Source: Streptomyces sp. NBC_01241 (lineage in GTDB: Bacteria; Actinomycetota; Actinomycetes; Streptomycetales; Streptomycetaceae). Taken from it: 64,000 bases of DNA. A program made the position numbers and the translations under genes. Below, one piece after another: positions 43,464 through 53,293 of the stretch. Under the pieces are notes generated by a model. The model was not told the DNA's origin, did not search any database, and saw only the letters and a list, made by a program, of their open reading frames with translations. The stretch lies in the NCBI RefSeq assembly GCF_041435435.1, contig NZ_CP108494.1:2018501-2082500 (forward strand). The letters run 5' to 3'. The first letter of the stretch is position 1. Every line of letters begins with the position of its first letter.

Positions 43464-44582
43464 TCAGTACACCGGGTACCGCTCGGCCGGCCACGCGACC
43501 GCGTGCTCGAACTCCACGCACAGGTCGTCGGCCACCTCCGTGATCACCGCGCGTCCTTCGGTCGCGACCAGCCAGGACGGCGGAAGGTGTACGTCCCCGT
43601 GGCGGGCGCCGAGCAGATTGCCGCAGACCGCACCGGTGGAGTCGCTGTCGCCCGAGTGGTTGACGGAGAGCAGCAGCGACTGGGCCACCTGGTCGGCGCC
43701 CGGCAGCACCAGGGCGCAGTACACGGCGATGGCGAGGGCCTCCTCGGCCACCCAGCCCGCGCCCAGCGTCTCCACCTTCTCAGCGGTCGGCTCGCCCTTC
43801 GCGGCCAGGTCGACGGCCGCGCGCAGGGCCGCCGTCGTCTCCTCGTGCCCCGGGTGGCGGCGGAGCAGCTCCATGGCCCGCAGTACCGCGCCCGCCATCG
43901 AGTCGCCCTCCAGGAGATGGGCGACGATCGCGGCGAACGCACCGGCGGCGTACGCACCGGTCGGGTGGCCGTGGGTGATCTGCGCGCACCAGTGGGCGAG
44001 CCGGAAGCCCGCCTCGGCGTCCTTCCCCACCAGCCCGAAGGGAGCGGACCGCATCACCGTGCCGCACCCCTTGGACCCGGTGTTGACGGGACCGGGCTCG
44101 CCGAGCCGCCTCGACGGTTCGGGGACATGGCCGGTCGCGAGGCCCGTCAGGCAGGCGTTGCCGGGGGCCCGGCGCGCGTACAGCCAGGGCTGCTGCCTGA
44201 GCCAGCCGGTCCGTACCGGGTTGTCGCCGCCGCGGGCCGGCGGAGCGGGGTGGTTCTGGGTGTCCAGCCAGCGCAGATAGGCGTTCCGCACGATCCCGAT
44301 CTCGGCACCGCCGATGCCCTTCGACCTCGCCCGGGAATGGGCCCTGATCAGCCCTTCTGCTGTGAACAGGGTCATCTGTGTATCGTCCGTGACACGTCCG
44401 ACGACCCCCTCCTCGTCCGCGACAAGTCCTTGCACACCGTGTTCACCGTGCGCGCGGCGAATGCCGGCGAGCGAGAGGAACTCCACGGGGTTTCCCAGGG
44501 CGTCCCCGATCGCTCCGCCCAGCAGACAGCCCCGGACCCTTGCCCTGCGACCGACGCGGTCCCCCCATGATGTGCCGTTCAC
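43464..44582 (-). CDS. ADP-ribosylglycohydrolase family protein
   Basis: 372 aa. The (ADP-ribosyl)hydrolase fold has all metal-site motifs: RGCLLGGAIGDALG, VTDDTQMTLFTAEGL, SKGCGTVMRSAPFG and NHSGDSDSTGAVCGNLLGA. Binds two Mg2+ and removes ADP-ribose from protein side chains, as DraG and ARH do. GTG 44582, 7 nt after GAGGGG, is the preferred start; ATG 44603 is possible. No obvious ADP-ribosyltransferase gene is nearby. Confidence 0.93.
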   Translation of the reverse strand: MNGTSWGDRVGRRARVRGCLLGGAIGDALGNPVEFLSLAGIRRAHGEHGVQGLVADEEGVVGRVTDDTQMTLFTAEGLIRAHSRARSKGIGGAEIGIVRNAYLRWLDTQNHPAPPARGGDNPVRTGWLRQQPWLYARRAPGNACLTGLATGHVPEPSRRLGEPGPVNTGSKGCGTVMRSAPFGLVGKDAEAGFRLAHWCAQITHGHPTGAYAAGAFAAIVAHLLEGDSMAGAVLRAMELLRRHPGHEETTAALRAAVDLAAKGEPTAEKVETLGAGWVAEEALAIAVYCALVLPGADQVAQSLLLSVNHSGDSDSTGAVCGNLLGARHGDVHLPPSWLVATEGRAVITEVADDLCVEFEHAVAWPAERYPVY

Positions 44583-44661
44583 GCACGATCCCCTCAATCC
44601 CATGTCGGTATGTCCCCAAAACGGCGTCGCGGGTCCATCCTGGTAGGAGAGGGCGATTGCC

Positions 44662-44940
44662 ATGCGTACAGGTAATGAACCGACGACTGCCCGCAGTCCT
44701 CTGCGGCTGCGGCTCGGCCTGAGTCTATGGGGGCTGGCCTGGGCCGTCTTCGGCCTGACGGCCTTCACGCTGACCGGCCGTCCGGGGTGGGCCGTCGCCT
44801 GCGGTGCGCTGCTTCTGCTGGTCCTTGTGGACATGGCGGTGATCGTCCACCACATCCACCAGGGCCCGCACTACCAACCGGGCCGCAACATTCCGCCGTA
44901 CGAACCCGACCACGGCGGGCACGGCAGGTACAGGCACTGA
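44662..44940 (+). CDS. Small membrane protein, DUF6343-type
   Basis: 92 aa with two hydrophobic segments (LGLSLWGLAWAVFGLTAF and WAVACGALLLLVLVDMAVIV) and a His/Pro/Tyr-rich tail. It resembles a short actinobacterial family of unknown function found only in Streptomyces relatives. GGAGAGG precedes the ATG. Divergent from the ADP-ribosylglycohydrolase gene. Confidence 0.78.
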   Translation: MRTGNEPTTARSPLRLRLGLSLWGLAWAVFGLTAFTLTGRPGWAVACGALLLLVLVDMAVIVHHIHQGPHYQPGRNIPPYEPDHGGHGRYRH

Positions 44941-44994
44941 CCGGGACGCGACGTCCGCCGGGCGGCCAAGCCGCCCGGCGGAGCGGTGTCGGTG

Positions 44995-45363
44995 TCAGTT
45001 CTCCGTACGGAAACGGGCCGCCTTCAGGTACTCCGGGTTCGGGTCGAGGGCCGCGGCCAGCCGGAAATGGCGGGCGGCCCGGTGAGAACGGCCGGAGCGT
45101 TCGAAGGTGCGGGCGAGCGCGAAGTGCGCGAAGGCGTTGTCCGGTTCACGCTCCAGGACGAGTTCGAATTCGAGCTCGGCGGGACGCAGTTGGGCGGCGG
45201 CGAAGAAGGCACGCGCCCGCAGCAGGCGGGCGGCCGTGTTCTCCGGATGGGCCGCGATCACCGAGTCCAGCAGCTTCACCGCACCCCGGGGATCGCGCGC
45301 CGCCAGCAGGTGTTCGGCCGCGCGGAAGTCGATGACGTCGGTTTCCGGGGTCCTCTCGGGCAC
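44995..45363 (-). CDS. Tetratricopeptide-repeat protein
   Basis: 122 aa, three TPR helix pairs (DPRGAVKLLDSVIAAHPENTAA; AELEFELVLEREPDNAFAHFALART; GRSHRAARHFRLAAALDPNPEY seen block-wise). Probable protein-protein adaptor. GTG 45363. Downstream of coaE in the same direction with a 68-bp gap, so perhaps co-transcribed. Confidence 0.88.
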   Translation of the reverse strand: MPERTPETDVIDFRAAEHLLAARDPRGAVKLLDSVIAAHPENTAARLLRARAFFAAAQLRPAELEFELVLEREPDNAFAHFALARTFERSGRSHRAARHFRLAAALDPNPEYLKAARFRTEN

Positions 45364-45431
45364 GATTGCATCCTTCCCTTCGCTACGCGGCTCTCAACAC
45401 CCGGCCGACGCCCGGTATTCCGGTACGCAGG

Positions 45432-46034
45432 TCAGCCGGCCGCGGCCCGCTTCGTCAGCTCCGACCAGACCTTGCGGACCTGCGGCTCCAGTTCCTCCAG
45501 TGGTCCGTCGTTGTCGATGACCAGATCGGCCACGGCACGCCGTTGCTCCCGGGTGGCCTGCGCGGCCATCCGGGCGCGGGCCTCGGACTCGGTCATTCCG
45601 CGCAGCCGTACGAGCCGGTCGAGCTGCGTCTGCGGACCGGCGTCCACGACGACGACCAGGTCGTAGAGCGGGGCTAGGCCGTTCTCGGCGAGGAGGGGAA
45701 CGTCGTGGACGACGACCGAGTCGGGGCCCGCGGCCCGTTCCAGTTCTGCGGAACGGGCACCGACCAGCGGGTGGACGATCGCGTTGAGGGTCGCGAGCCG
45801 GTCGGCGTCGGAGAACACGATCGAGCCGAGCCTGGGGCGGTCCAGGGTGCCGTCCGCGGTGAGGATGTCCGCGCCAAACGCCTCGACGACGGCCGCAAGC
45901 CCGGGGGTCCCCGGCTCGACGACCTCCCGGGCGATGCGGTCCGCGTCGATCAGCACCGCTCCGTACCCCACGAGCATCCGGGACACTTCACTCTTGCCGG
46001 CGCCGATCCCGCCGGTCAGGCCCACTTTCAGCAT
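45432..46034 (-). CDS. coaE: Dephospho-CoA kinase
   Basis: 200 aa. Last step of coenzyme A synthesis (ATP + dephospho-CoA). Walker [15 protein letters not shown] at residue 6-19, the CoA-domain motifs [13 protein letters not shown] and [11 protein letters not shown], and LIDNDG near the C-terminus are all present. ATG 46034; the frame upstream of it lies in the gap to the PAC2 gene. Usual actinobacterial context upstream of rpsA and PAC2 genes. Confidence 0.96.
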   Translation of the reverse strand: MLKVGLTGGIGAGKSEVSRMLVGYGAVLIDADRIAREVVEPGTPGLAAVVEAFGADILTADGTLDRPRLGSIVFSDADRLATLNAIVHPLVGARSAELERAAGPDSVVVHDVPLLAENGLAPLYDLVVVVDAGPQTQLDRLVRLRGMTESEARARMAAQATREQRRAVADLVIDNDGPLEELEPQVRKVWSELTKRAAAG

Positions 46035-46077
46035 GCCGGGCAGCCTAGTGCCCCTCCCGGCAGGCCGGTGGGGCCGG

Positions 46078-47016
46078 TCAGATGTCTCCCTCGCGCTCCG
46101 CGAGGAACCGCTCGAATTCGAGACCGATCTCGTCGGCCGACGGCAGGTCGACCGGCTCGGCCACCAGATTGCCCCGGGTCTCGGAGCCCGCGACCGCGTC
46201 GTACTGGTGCTCAAGGCCCTCGACGAGCGAGACGAGCTCCTCGTCGCCCTGGTCGATCTGCCGGTCGATCTCGGTCTGGGTGCGGTGGGCCTCCGTACGC
46301 AGCGCATGGGCGACGGTCGGCAGGACCAGGCCCGTCGCGGCCGTGATCGCCTCCAGGGCGGTGAGCGCCGCGTCCGGGTAGGCGGAGCGGGCAACGTAGT
46401 GCGGTACGTGGGCGGCGACGCCGAGGACGTCGTGTCCGGCCTCCATCAGCCGGTACTCCACCAGGGCCTCGGCGGAGCCGGGAACCTGCGCCTCGTCGAA
46501 CGGGCTGCGGTGGCCGGGCATGAGGTCCGTGCGGTTGCCGTGCGGGGTGACGCCGACGGGGCGGGTGTGCGGGACGCCCATCGGGATGCCGTGGAAGTTC
46601 ACCGCGAGGCGGACGCCGAGGCGCTCGACGATCTGCTCGACGGCGGTGGCGAAGCGCTCCCACTCCACGTCGGGCTCGGGCCCGGAAAGCAGCAGGAAGG
46701 GCGCCCCGGTCGCGTCCTGGACGACCCGGACGTCCAGCGTCGGCGTCTCGTAGGCCGCCCAGCGATCACGCCGGAAGGTGAGCAGCGGGCGCCGCGCGCG
46801 ATAGTCGACGAGCCGGTCGTGGTCGAAGCGGGCGACGACCTGGTGCGGCAGCGTTTCGAGTAGGCCGTCGACGATCTGTTCACCGGTCTCGCCCGCGTCG
46901 ATGTATCCGTCGAAGTGGTAGAGCATGACCAGGCCGGCCGACTCCTGGGCGAGCGCCATGTCGACGACGGCCAGTCCCTTCGGCTCCCATTCGTACAAAC
47001 TCTGCGGATCAAGCAC
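46078..47016 (-). CDS. PAC2-family proteasome-assembly-chaperone-like protein
   Basis: 312 aa with the PAC2 fold as in archaeal/actinobacterial homologues ([55 protein letters not shown]). Related to eukaryotic PAC2. The function in actinobacteria is unproven; a proteasome link is only an inference. GTG 47016 with GAGGAG 8 nt upstream. Confidence 0.9.
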   Translation of the reverse strand: MLDPQSLYEWEPKGLAVVDMALAQESAGLVMLYHFDGYIDAGETGEQIVDGLLETLPHQVVARFDHDRLVDYRARRPLLTFRRDRWAAYETPTLDVRVVQDATGAPFLLLSGPEPDVEWERFATAVEQIVERLGVRLAVNFHGIPMGVPHTRPVGVTPHGNRTDLMPGHRSPFDEAQVPGSAEALVEYRLMEAGHDVLGVAAHVPHYVARSAYPDAALTALEAITAATGLVLPTVAHALRTEAHRTQTEIDRQIDQGDEELVSLVEGLEHQYDAVAGSETRGNLVAEPVDLPSADEIGLEFERFLAEREGDI

Positions 47017-47356
47017 GGTTACCGCTCCTCCTCGTGTTCCCTGAGAAGAACGCCGGACGGGGCACGAGCATTCCCGGACCATGCCCCTTCACCCAGCGGT
47101 TCATGCCAGAACTTGCGCGACAACGCGGGTGTGCTGTGCCGTCACCGCCTACGGGACGTTGTCGGTACGGGACGCTACCGGTACGGACGTTGACATTCAT
47201 GTCGGTGAACACCTCGACGTGGGAATCGAGTTGACGACGGAAGCCGAGTCGCACCGGCCATCCGTGAACAATGGCCCATACCTTGACATGGCCTCACCTC
47301 GTCCCTACCGTCACTGGGCAGCAAGTTCAGGGATTCGCCTCAGGTTCACGTACGGG
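47017..47356. other. Gap upstream of PAC2 gene
   Basis: 340 bp without a gene. It contains a run of GTACGGGACG-type repeats (about 47149-47190), a palindrome GACATTCATGTC at 47192-47203, and must hold the PAC2 promoter. Confidence 0.6.
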
Positions 47357-47361
47357 AACCT

Positions 47362-47637
47362 CTCGAACTCTTCCGACGGGAAGGCAATGACGTCCTGGTC
47401 GACGGCAACAAGGGCTCCCGTACGACCAACAATGGCTACGAGACCCACACCCAGCAGAGCGGCTGGGGCTGCGGCACCGTCTTCCGCAACGACATCTCGG
47501 ACCTGTCCGGCTCCACGGGCAACAAGCAGATCGCGTTCAACGTCACCAACTACAGCGCGAGCTGTCCGACCACCGTCTACAGCGGCAACACGGCGACCGG
47601 CGGCGAGGGCCTGACCAATATCACCGTGACGCCGTAA
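47362..47637 (+). pseudogene. C-terminal remnant of a secreted parallel-beta-helix protein
   Basis: 92 in-frame codons to TAA 47637 with good bias but no start: NDVLVDGNKGSRTTNNGYET, GWGCGTVFRNDISDLSGSTGNKQIAF, and CPTTVYSGNTATGGEGLTNITVTP (recognised block-wise). Right-handed beta-helix/pectate-lyase-like proteins end this way. The rest of the gene is missing from the window. Confidence 0.65.
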
Positions 47638-47673
47638 CGGCCCACGCGGCGACCTCGCGCGGCCCCGGACACG

Positions 47674-47709
47674 AGTGAGGCCCGCCCCCCGAAGGGAGCG
47701 GGCCTCACT
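47674..47709. terminator. Terminator between the beta-helix remnant and rpsA
   Basis: 12-bp perfect stem AGTGAGGCCCGC/GCGGGCCTCACT with a plus-strand TTTT tail. Also correctly placed, 45 bp after the stop, to end rpsA on the minus strand. Confidence 0.9.
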
Positions 47710-47754
47710 TTTCAGCTACTGCGGTCGATCACCGACCGGAGGGGGCACGGAGCG

Positions 47755-49266
47755 TCAGCTCTGGCCGCCCGCCAGCTTCTCGCGCAGGGCAGCCAGGGCC
47801 TCGTCCGACGCCAGGGCGCCGGAGTTGTCCGCGGACTCCGAGGAGTACGAGCCGCCACCGCTGCCGCCGGAGGCAGCCGGGGTGCCACTGGCCGGGGCAG
47901 CAGCGCCCTCGGCAGCAGCGGCCTCGTCGGCCTCGCGGGACTTGATGACCTGGGCCTGGTGCTGCTCGAAGCGCTGCTGCGCCTCGGCGTACTGCGTCTC
48001 CCACGCCTCGCGCTGGGTCTCGTAGCCCTCGAGCCAGTCGTTGGTCTCGGGGTCGAAGCCCTCGGGGTAGATGTAGTTGCCCTGGTCGTCGTAGGACGCG
48101 GCCATGCCGTACAGGGTCGGGTCGAACTCGACCGAGGCCGGGTCGGCACCGAAGGACTCGTTGGCCTGCTTCAGCGAGAGGCTGATGCGGCGACGCTCCA
48201 GGTCGATGTCGATGACCTTGACGAAGATCTCGTCGTTGACCTGGACGACCTGCTCCGGGATCTCCACGTGGCGCTCGGCCAGCTCGGAGATGTGGACCAG
48301 ACCCTCGATGCCCTCGTCGACGCGCACGAACGCACCGAAGGGAACGAGCTTGGTGACCTTACCGGGAACGACCTGCCCGATCTGGTGCGTACGGGCGAAC
48401 TGCTGCCACGGGTCTTCCTGCGTCGCCTTGAGCGACAGCGAGACGCGCTCGCGGTCCATGTCGACGTCGAGAACCTCGACGGTGACTTCCTGGCCGACCT
48501 CGACAACCTCGGAGGGGTGGTCGATGTGCTTCCAGGACAGCTCGGAGACGTGCACGAGACCGTCGACGCCGCCGAGGTCCACGAACGCACCGAAGTTGAC
48601 GATCGAGGAAACGACGCCGGAGCGGACCTGGCCCTTCTGCAGGGTCGTGAGGAAGGTCTGGCGGACCTCGCTCTGGGTCTGCTCCAGCCAGGCGCGGCGG
48701 GACAGGACCACGTTGTTGCGGTTCTTGTCCAGCTCGATGATCTTGGCCTCGAGCTCCTTGCCCACGTAGGGCTGGAGGTCGCGGACACGACGCATCTCGA
48801 CGAGCGACGCCGGCAGGAAGCCGCGGAGGCCGATGTCGAGGATGAGACCACCCTTGACGACCTCGATGACGGTACCGGTGACGATGCCGTCCTCTTCCTT
48901 GATCTTCTCGATGGTGCCCCAGGCACGCTCGTACTGAGCGCGCTTCTTCGAGAGGATCAGGCGGCCTTCCTTGTCCTCCTTCTGGAGAACCAGGGCCTCG
49001 ATCTCGTCACCGACCTTGACGACCTCGTTCGGGTCGACGTCGTGCTTGATCGAAAGCTCGCGGGAGGGGATGACACCTTCGGTCTTGTAACCGATGTCGA
49101 GGAGAACCTCGTCCCGGTCAACCTTGACGATGACACCGTCAACGATGTCGCCGTCGTTGAAGTACTTGATCGTCTCGTCGATCGCCGCGAGGAACGCGTC
49201 CGCGTCGCCGATGTCGTTGACCGCAACCTGCGGAGTGGTGGCGGTGGTCTCGGTGCTGCTCGTCAT
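47755..49266 (-). CDS. rpsA: 30S ribosomal protein S1
   Basis: 503 aa. Four S1 (OB-fold) RNA-binding repeats spaced about 85 residues apart (GDIVDGVIVKVD; GTVIEVVKGGLILDIGLRGF; GVVSSIVNFGAFVDLGGVDG; GKVTKLVPFGAFVRVDEGIEG). Then comes an acidic/Gly-Ser tail (PAASGGSGGGSYSSES). S1 recruits structured mRNAs to the 30S subunit. ATG 49266. A consensus promoter lies about 200 bp upstream. Confidence 0.97.
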   Translation of the reverse strand: MTSSTETTATTPQVAVNDIGDADAFLAAIDETIKYFNDGDIVDGVIVKVDRDEVLLDIGYKTEGVIPSRELSIKHDVDPNEVVKVGDEIEALVLQKEDKEGRLILSKKRAQYERAWGTIEKIKEEDGIVTGTVIEVVKGGLILDIGLRGFLPASLVEMRRVRDLQPYVGKELEAKIIELDKNRNNVVLSRRAWLEQTQSEVRQTFLTTLQKGQVRSGVVSSIVNFGAFVDLGGVDGLVHVSELSWKHIDHPSEVVEVGQEVTVEVLDVDMDRERVSLSLKATQEDPWQQFARTHQIGQVVPGKVTKLVPFGAFVRVDEGIEGLVHISELAERHVEIPEQVVQVNDEIFVKVIDIDLERRRISLSLKQANESFGADPASVEFDPTLYGMAASYDDQGNYIYPEGFDPETNDWLEGYETQREAWETQYAEAQQRFEQHQAQVIKSREADEAAAAEGAAAPASGTPAASGGSGGGSYSSESADNSGALASDEALAALREKLAGGQS

Positions 49267-49464
49267 GTGGGAAAGGGCTCCGGTACGGACAGTGAGTCGT
49301 AGGTACTGCTACGCCGGGAGCCCGTATCGCCTCTGCAGAAGCCGGACAGCTCGGGAAGCACCGGACCCGCCGAACGGGAAGCGCCTCGTGAACCGAGGGG
49401 ACATGCAACAGATGCGAGCGCGGCCTGCTAGGTCTGAGGCGCGCAGGCTCGCAGCGCAACTTGT
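49267..49464 (-). other. Long rpsA leader
   Basis: From the predicted start near 49458 the mRNA would carry ~190 nt before the ATG. No open frame of note. A long structured leader fits autoregulation by S1, as known in E. coli (inference). 49494-49665, the rest of the gap, is without a gene. Confidence 0.5.
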
Positions 49465-49493
49465 AGCATACGGGGGCAGCCGGGCACGGTCAA
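49465..49493 (-). promoter_or_regulatory. rpsA promoter (HrdB type)
   Basis: TTGACC-N17-TATGCT on the minus strand, near-consensus housekeeping sigma elements with ideal spacing. Confidence 0.85.
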
Positions 49494-49665
49494 TGCGCGA
49501 AGGCGCACACCCGGGGCACAACGGCCCATTTCCGGCACATTTCGTGTTCTCCGAGGCCACATCGGCCCCGGGAGACAATTGGGTGAGCACGGAGCCGTAA
49601 GGACAGGCACCCCTGGTTACGTACCGCGTGCGGCGGGGTGAAGGCAAACTACAACGACGGAAACG

Positions 49666-50478
49666 ATGAGCCAAGAGATCCACCCGGCCGAGCCCGAAGC
49701 GACACGCCGCAGCGCGTCGCAGGCCGAGAGCAGCCGGGCCAGTCGCGGCTGGTGGGACCGGAACGCCGACGAGTACCAGAGCGACCACGGCTCCTTTCTC
49801 GGCGACGACCGTTTCGTCTGGGGTCCGGAGGGGCTCGACGAGGCCGAGGCCGCTCTGCTCGGCCCCGCCGGGTCGCTGAAGGGCCTGGACGTCCTGGAGA
49901 TCGGTGCGGGCGCCGCGCAGTGCTCGCGCTGGCTCGCCGCCCAGGGGGCCCGTCCGGTGGCCCTGGACCTCTCGCACCGACAGTTGCAGCACGCCCTGCG
50001 GATCGGCGACGAGGTCCCGCTGGTGGAGGCGGACGCGGGGGCGCTGCCGTTCCAGGACTCCTCCTTCGACCTGGCGTGCTCCGCCTACGGCGCCGTGCCG
50101 TTCGTCGCCGACCCCGTGCAGGTGTTCCGCGAGGTGCACCGGGTACTGCGTCCCGGGGGCCGCTGGGTCTTCTCGGTGACGCATCCGGTCCGCTGGGCGT
50201 TCCCGGACGAGCCGGGGCCCGAGGGTCTCTCGGTCGCCGCCTCGTACTTCGACCGCACCCCCTACGTCGAGCAGGACGAGCGGGGCGACGCGGTCTACGT
50301 CGAGCACCACCGGACGCTGGGCGACCGGGTGCGGGACGTGGTGGCCGGCGGATTCCGGCTCGTCGATCTCGTCGAACCGGAGTGGCCCGCCTGGAACCAC
50401 CAGGAGTGGGGCGGCTGGTCCCCGCTGCGCGGGAATCTGATCCCGGGCACGGCGATCTTCGTCTGCGTACGGGACTGA
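49666..50478 (+). CDS. SAM-dependent class I methyltransferase
   Basis: 270 aa. Motif I LDVLEIGAGAAQCSRWLA, motif II (ALDLSHRQL), motif III (PFQDSSFDLACSAYG) and the post-motif REVHRVLRPGGRWVFSVTHP are clear. Resembles UbiE/COQ5-like small-molecule methyltransferases. An N-terminal RGWWDRNADEYQ segment is typical. Substrate unknown; ATG 49666. Next gene (hrpB) follows after 73 bp. Confidence 0.9.
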   Translation: MSQEIHPAEPEATRRSASQAESSRASRGWWDRNADEYQSDHGSFLGDDRFVWGPEGLDEAEAALLGPAGSLKGLDVLEIGAGAAQCSRWLAAQGARPVALDLSHRQLQHALRIGDEVPLVEADAGALPFQDSSFDLACSAYGAVPFVADPVQVFREVHRVLRPGGRWVFSVTHPVRWAFPDEPGPEGLSVAASYFDRTPYVEQDERGDAVYVEHHRTLGDRVRDVVAGGFRLVDLVEPEWPAWNHQEWGGWSPLRGNLIPGTAIFVCVRD

Positions 50479-50551
50479 CGCCGGGGGCCGTCCCGGGGCC
50501 GGAAAACGGTCTCGCGGCCCGGGACCGGCCTCGGGGTACGGGAGCGGAGGC

Positions 50552-53080
50552 GTGTCGTACGAGACTGGGGGCGTGATCCGTACCGACGCCCTGGACCAGT
50601 TGCCCGTACGCACCGCTGTGCCCGCCCTGGAGCGGGCGCTGGACGACCGCGGTGTCGCGGTGCTGTGCGCACCGCCCGGCACCGGCAAGACCACCCTCGT
50701 ACCCCTGGTCCTGGCCGGCCTGGCCGGTCCGGCCGGGGGCGGCCCGGTGCGCAGGGTGGTGGTCGCCGAGCCGCGGCGGATCGCGGCGCGGGCGGCGGCG
50801 CGGCGGATGGCGTGGCTCGTCGGGGAGCAGGCCGGCGGGCGGGTGGGGTTCACGGTCCGCGGAGAGCGGGTGGTGGGGCCCGACACGGTGGTGGAGGTGG
50901 TGACCACCGGGGTGCTGCTCCAGCGGCTGCAGCGCGACCAGGAGCTGGCCGGGGTCGATGCGGTGATCATCGACGAGTGCCATGAGCGGCATCTGGACGC
51001 GGACACGGTCGCCGCGTTCCTCCTTGACGTGCGGGAGGCGATCCGGCCCGATCTGCGGTTGGTCGCCGCGTCCGCGACGACGGACGCGCAGGGCTGGGCG
51101 CGGCTGCTGGGTGACGCCCCCGTGGTGGAGGCGCAGGGTGTTTCGCATCCGGTGGAGGTGGTGTGGGCGCCGCCCGCCGGGCCGGTGCGGCCGCCGCACG
51201 GGATGCGGGTCGATCCGGCGCTGTTGACGCATGTCGCGGCGACGGTGCGCCGGGCGCTCGCCGAGCGGGACGGCGACGTGCTGTGTTTCCTGCCCGGTGT
51301 CGGCGAGATCGGCCGGGTGGCGGGGCAGCTGGCGGGGGTGGCGGCCGAGGTGCTCCAGGTGCACGGGCGGGCTCCGGCGGCGGTGCAGGACGCGGTGCTG
51401 GCCGGGTCGTCCGACGGGCGGCGGGTGGTGCTGGCGACGTCGGTGGCGGAGTCGTCCCTGACGGTGCCCGGGGTGCGGGTCGTGGTCGACTCGGGGCTGG
51501 CCAGGGAGCCGCGCACCGATCACGCGCGGGGGCTGAGCGCGCTGACGACCGTACGGGCCTCGCAGGCGGCGGGCAGGCAGCGGGCGGGGCGGGCCGGGCG
51601 TGAGGCGCCGGGGACGGTGTACCGGTGCTGGGAGCAGGCGGAGGACGGGCGGCTGGCGCGGTTCCCGTCCCCGGAGATCAAGGTCGCGGATCTGGCGGCG
51701 TTCGCGTTGCAGGCGGCCTGCTGGGGCGATCCGGACGCATCGCGGCTGGCGCTGCTCGATCCGCCGCCCGCGGGCGCGATGGGCGCGGCGCGCGAGGTGC
51801 TGACGGCGGTCGGCGCGGTGGACACAGCGGGGCGGGTCACCGACCGGGGTGTGCGGCTGTCCCGGCTGGGCCTGCATCCGCGGCTGGCGCGGGCCCTGCT
51901 CGACGGCGCCGCCGAGGTGGGCGGGCGGCGGGCGGCCGAGGTGGTGGCGCTGCTGAGCGAGGAGCCGCCGCGGGAGTACGGCGACGATCTGGCGGTGGCG
52001 CTGCGTACCGCCCGGCGGGGCCGGGACGGGTATGCGGCGCGGTGGCGGCAGGAGGTTCGGCGGCTGTCGTCGTCGGTCGAGGACGTGGGTGGGGGTTCCG
52101 GTCCGGACGACGCCGCCGTCGGTCTGGTGGCCGCGCTGGCGTTCCCGGAGCGGGTGGCGCGGGCGCGGGGCGAGGGGTCGTTCCTGATGGTGTCGGGGAC
52201 GGGGGCGGAACTGCGGGACGGGTCGGGGCTGCGCAGCGCGCCGTGGCTGGCGGTCGCGGTCGCCGACCGGCCCGCCCATGCCGCGTCCGCGCGGGTGCGG
52301 CTCGCCGCCGTCGTCGACGAGGGCACGGCGCGGGCGGCCGCCGGGCAGCTGCGCTTCGCGGGCGAGGAGGTCCACTGGGCAGGCGGCGATGTGGTGGCCC
52401 GCCGGGTGGAGCGGCTGGGTGCCGTCGAGCTGTCGGCGCGCCCGCTGAAGCAGCCGGCGCCGGAGCTGGTGCGCGAGGCGCTGGTCGAGGGTCTGCGGCG
52501 CGAGGGGCTCGGGCTGCTGCGCTGGACGCGGGACACCGGGCAGTTGCGCGAGCGGCTCGCCTTTCTGCACCGGGAGCTGGGGGAGCCCTGGCCGGAGGTG
52601 TCGGACGGTGCGCTGCTGGACCGTGCCGGGGAGTGGCTGGAGCCCGAGCTGTCGCGGGCCCGGCGCCGTTGCGACCTGGCGCGGATCGATGCGGGGCAGG
52701 CGCTGCGGCGGCTGCTGCCGTGGGCGACCGGCGAGGCGGCCCGGCTGGACGAGCTGGCGCCGGAGCGGATCGAGGTGCCGAGCGGTTCCCGTATCAGGGT
52801 GGAGTACGGCGGGGCGCAGCCCGTACTCGCGGTGAAGCTCCAGGAGCTGTTCGGCCTGCGGGAGACGCCGCGGGTGGCCGGGGTGCCGGTCCTGGTCCAT
52901 CTCCTCTCCCCCGCCGGCCGTCCCGCGGCGGTCACCGCGGACCTGGCGTCGTTCTGGCGGGAGGGCTACCGGGCTGTGCGGGCGGAGCTGCGCGGCCGGT
53001 ATCCGAAGCATCCGTGGCCGGAGGACCCCACGACGGTGGAGGCGACCCGGTTCACGAAGGCGCGGCTCAGGCGGGAGTAG
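50552..53080 (+). CDS. hrpB: ATP-dependent RNA/DNA helicase HrpB
   Basis: 842 aa DEAH-box helicase. Walker A APPGTGKTTLVP, IDECHERHLD (DECH box), SATTD, motif VI SQAAGRQRAGRAGR, the ratchet/HA2 region and the C-terminal HrpB domain (RFTKARLRR end) are all intact. Actinobacterial HrpB is non-essential with unclear substrate. GTG 50552 with GGAGG upstream; GTG 50573 is an alternative. Confidence 0.93.
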   Translation: MSYETGGVIRTDALDQLPVRTAVPALERALDDRGVAVLCAPPGTGKTTLVPLVLAGLAGPAGGGPVRRVVVAEPRRIAARAAARRMAWLVGEQAGGRVGFTVRGERVVGPDTVVEVVTTGVLLQRLQRDQELAGVDAVIIDECHERHLDADTVAAFLLDVREAIRPDLRLVAASATTDAQGWARLLGDAPVVEAQGVSHPVEVVWAPPAGPVRPPHGMRVDPALLTHVAATVRRALAERDGDVLCFLPGVGEIGRVAGQLAGVAAEVLQVHGRAPAAVQDAVLAGSSDGRRVVLATSVAESSLTVPGVRVVVDSGLAREPRTDHARGLSALTTVRASQAAGRQRAGRAGREAPGTVYRCWEQAEDGRLARFPSPEIKVADLAAFALQAACWGDPDASRLALLDPPPAGAMGAAREVLTAVGAVDTAGRVTDRGVRLSRLGLHPRLARALLDGAAEVGGRRAAEVVALLSEEPPREYGDDLAVALRTARRGRDGYAARWRQEVRRLSSSVEDVGGGSGPDDAAVGLVAALAFPERVARARGEGSFLMVSGTGAELRDGSGLRSAPWLAVAVADRPAHAASARVRLAAVVDEGTARAAAGQLRFAGEEVHWAGGDVVARRVERLGAVELSARPLKQPAPELVREALVEGLRREGLGLLRWTRDTGQLRERLAFLHRELGEPWPEVSDGALLDRAGEWLEPELSRARRRCDLARIDAGQALRRLLPWATGEAARLDELAPERIEVPSGSRIRVEYGGAQPVLAVKLQELFGLRETPRVAGVPVLVHLLSPAGRPAAVTADLASFWREGYRAVRAELRGRYPKHPWPEDPTTVEATRFTKARLRRE

Positions 53081-53166
53081 GAAGAGGGCCCGGTGGTAGG
53101 CAGCGCGGGTGAAGGAGCGGGGCTGGGGTGCGTGCATCGCAGGGCGGAGGATTGAGTCAGATGGGG

Positions 53167-53205
53167 TCTCCCCTGCTCGAGCGCAGTCGAGAGCTTGGGG
53201 AAGGA
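53167..53205. repeat. Dispersed Streptomyces-type hairpin repeat
   Basis: TCTCCCC ... CTCGA-GCGCAG-TCGAG ... GGGGAAGGA. Two nested stems with the internal dyad at 53176-53191. The CTCGAGCG...TCGAGAG core is a repeat often seen between Streptomyces genes. The rest of 53081-53293 holds no gene. Confidence 0.65.
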
Positions 53206-53293
53206 GCGTTGGTGATTGACGACAACGCCGCGAGGTGCGTGCCCCAGCCCCGCGACGCCGCGAAGCCTGCCGCCGGGCCCTCTGCGGCCCGGC

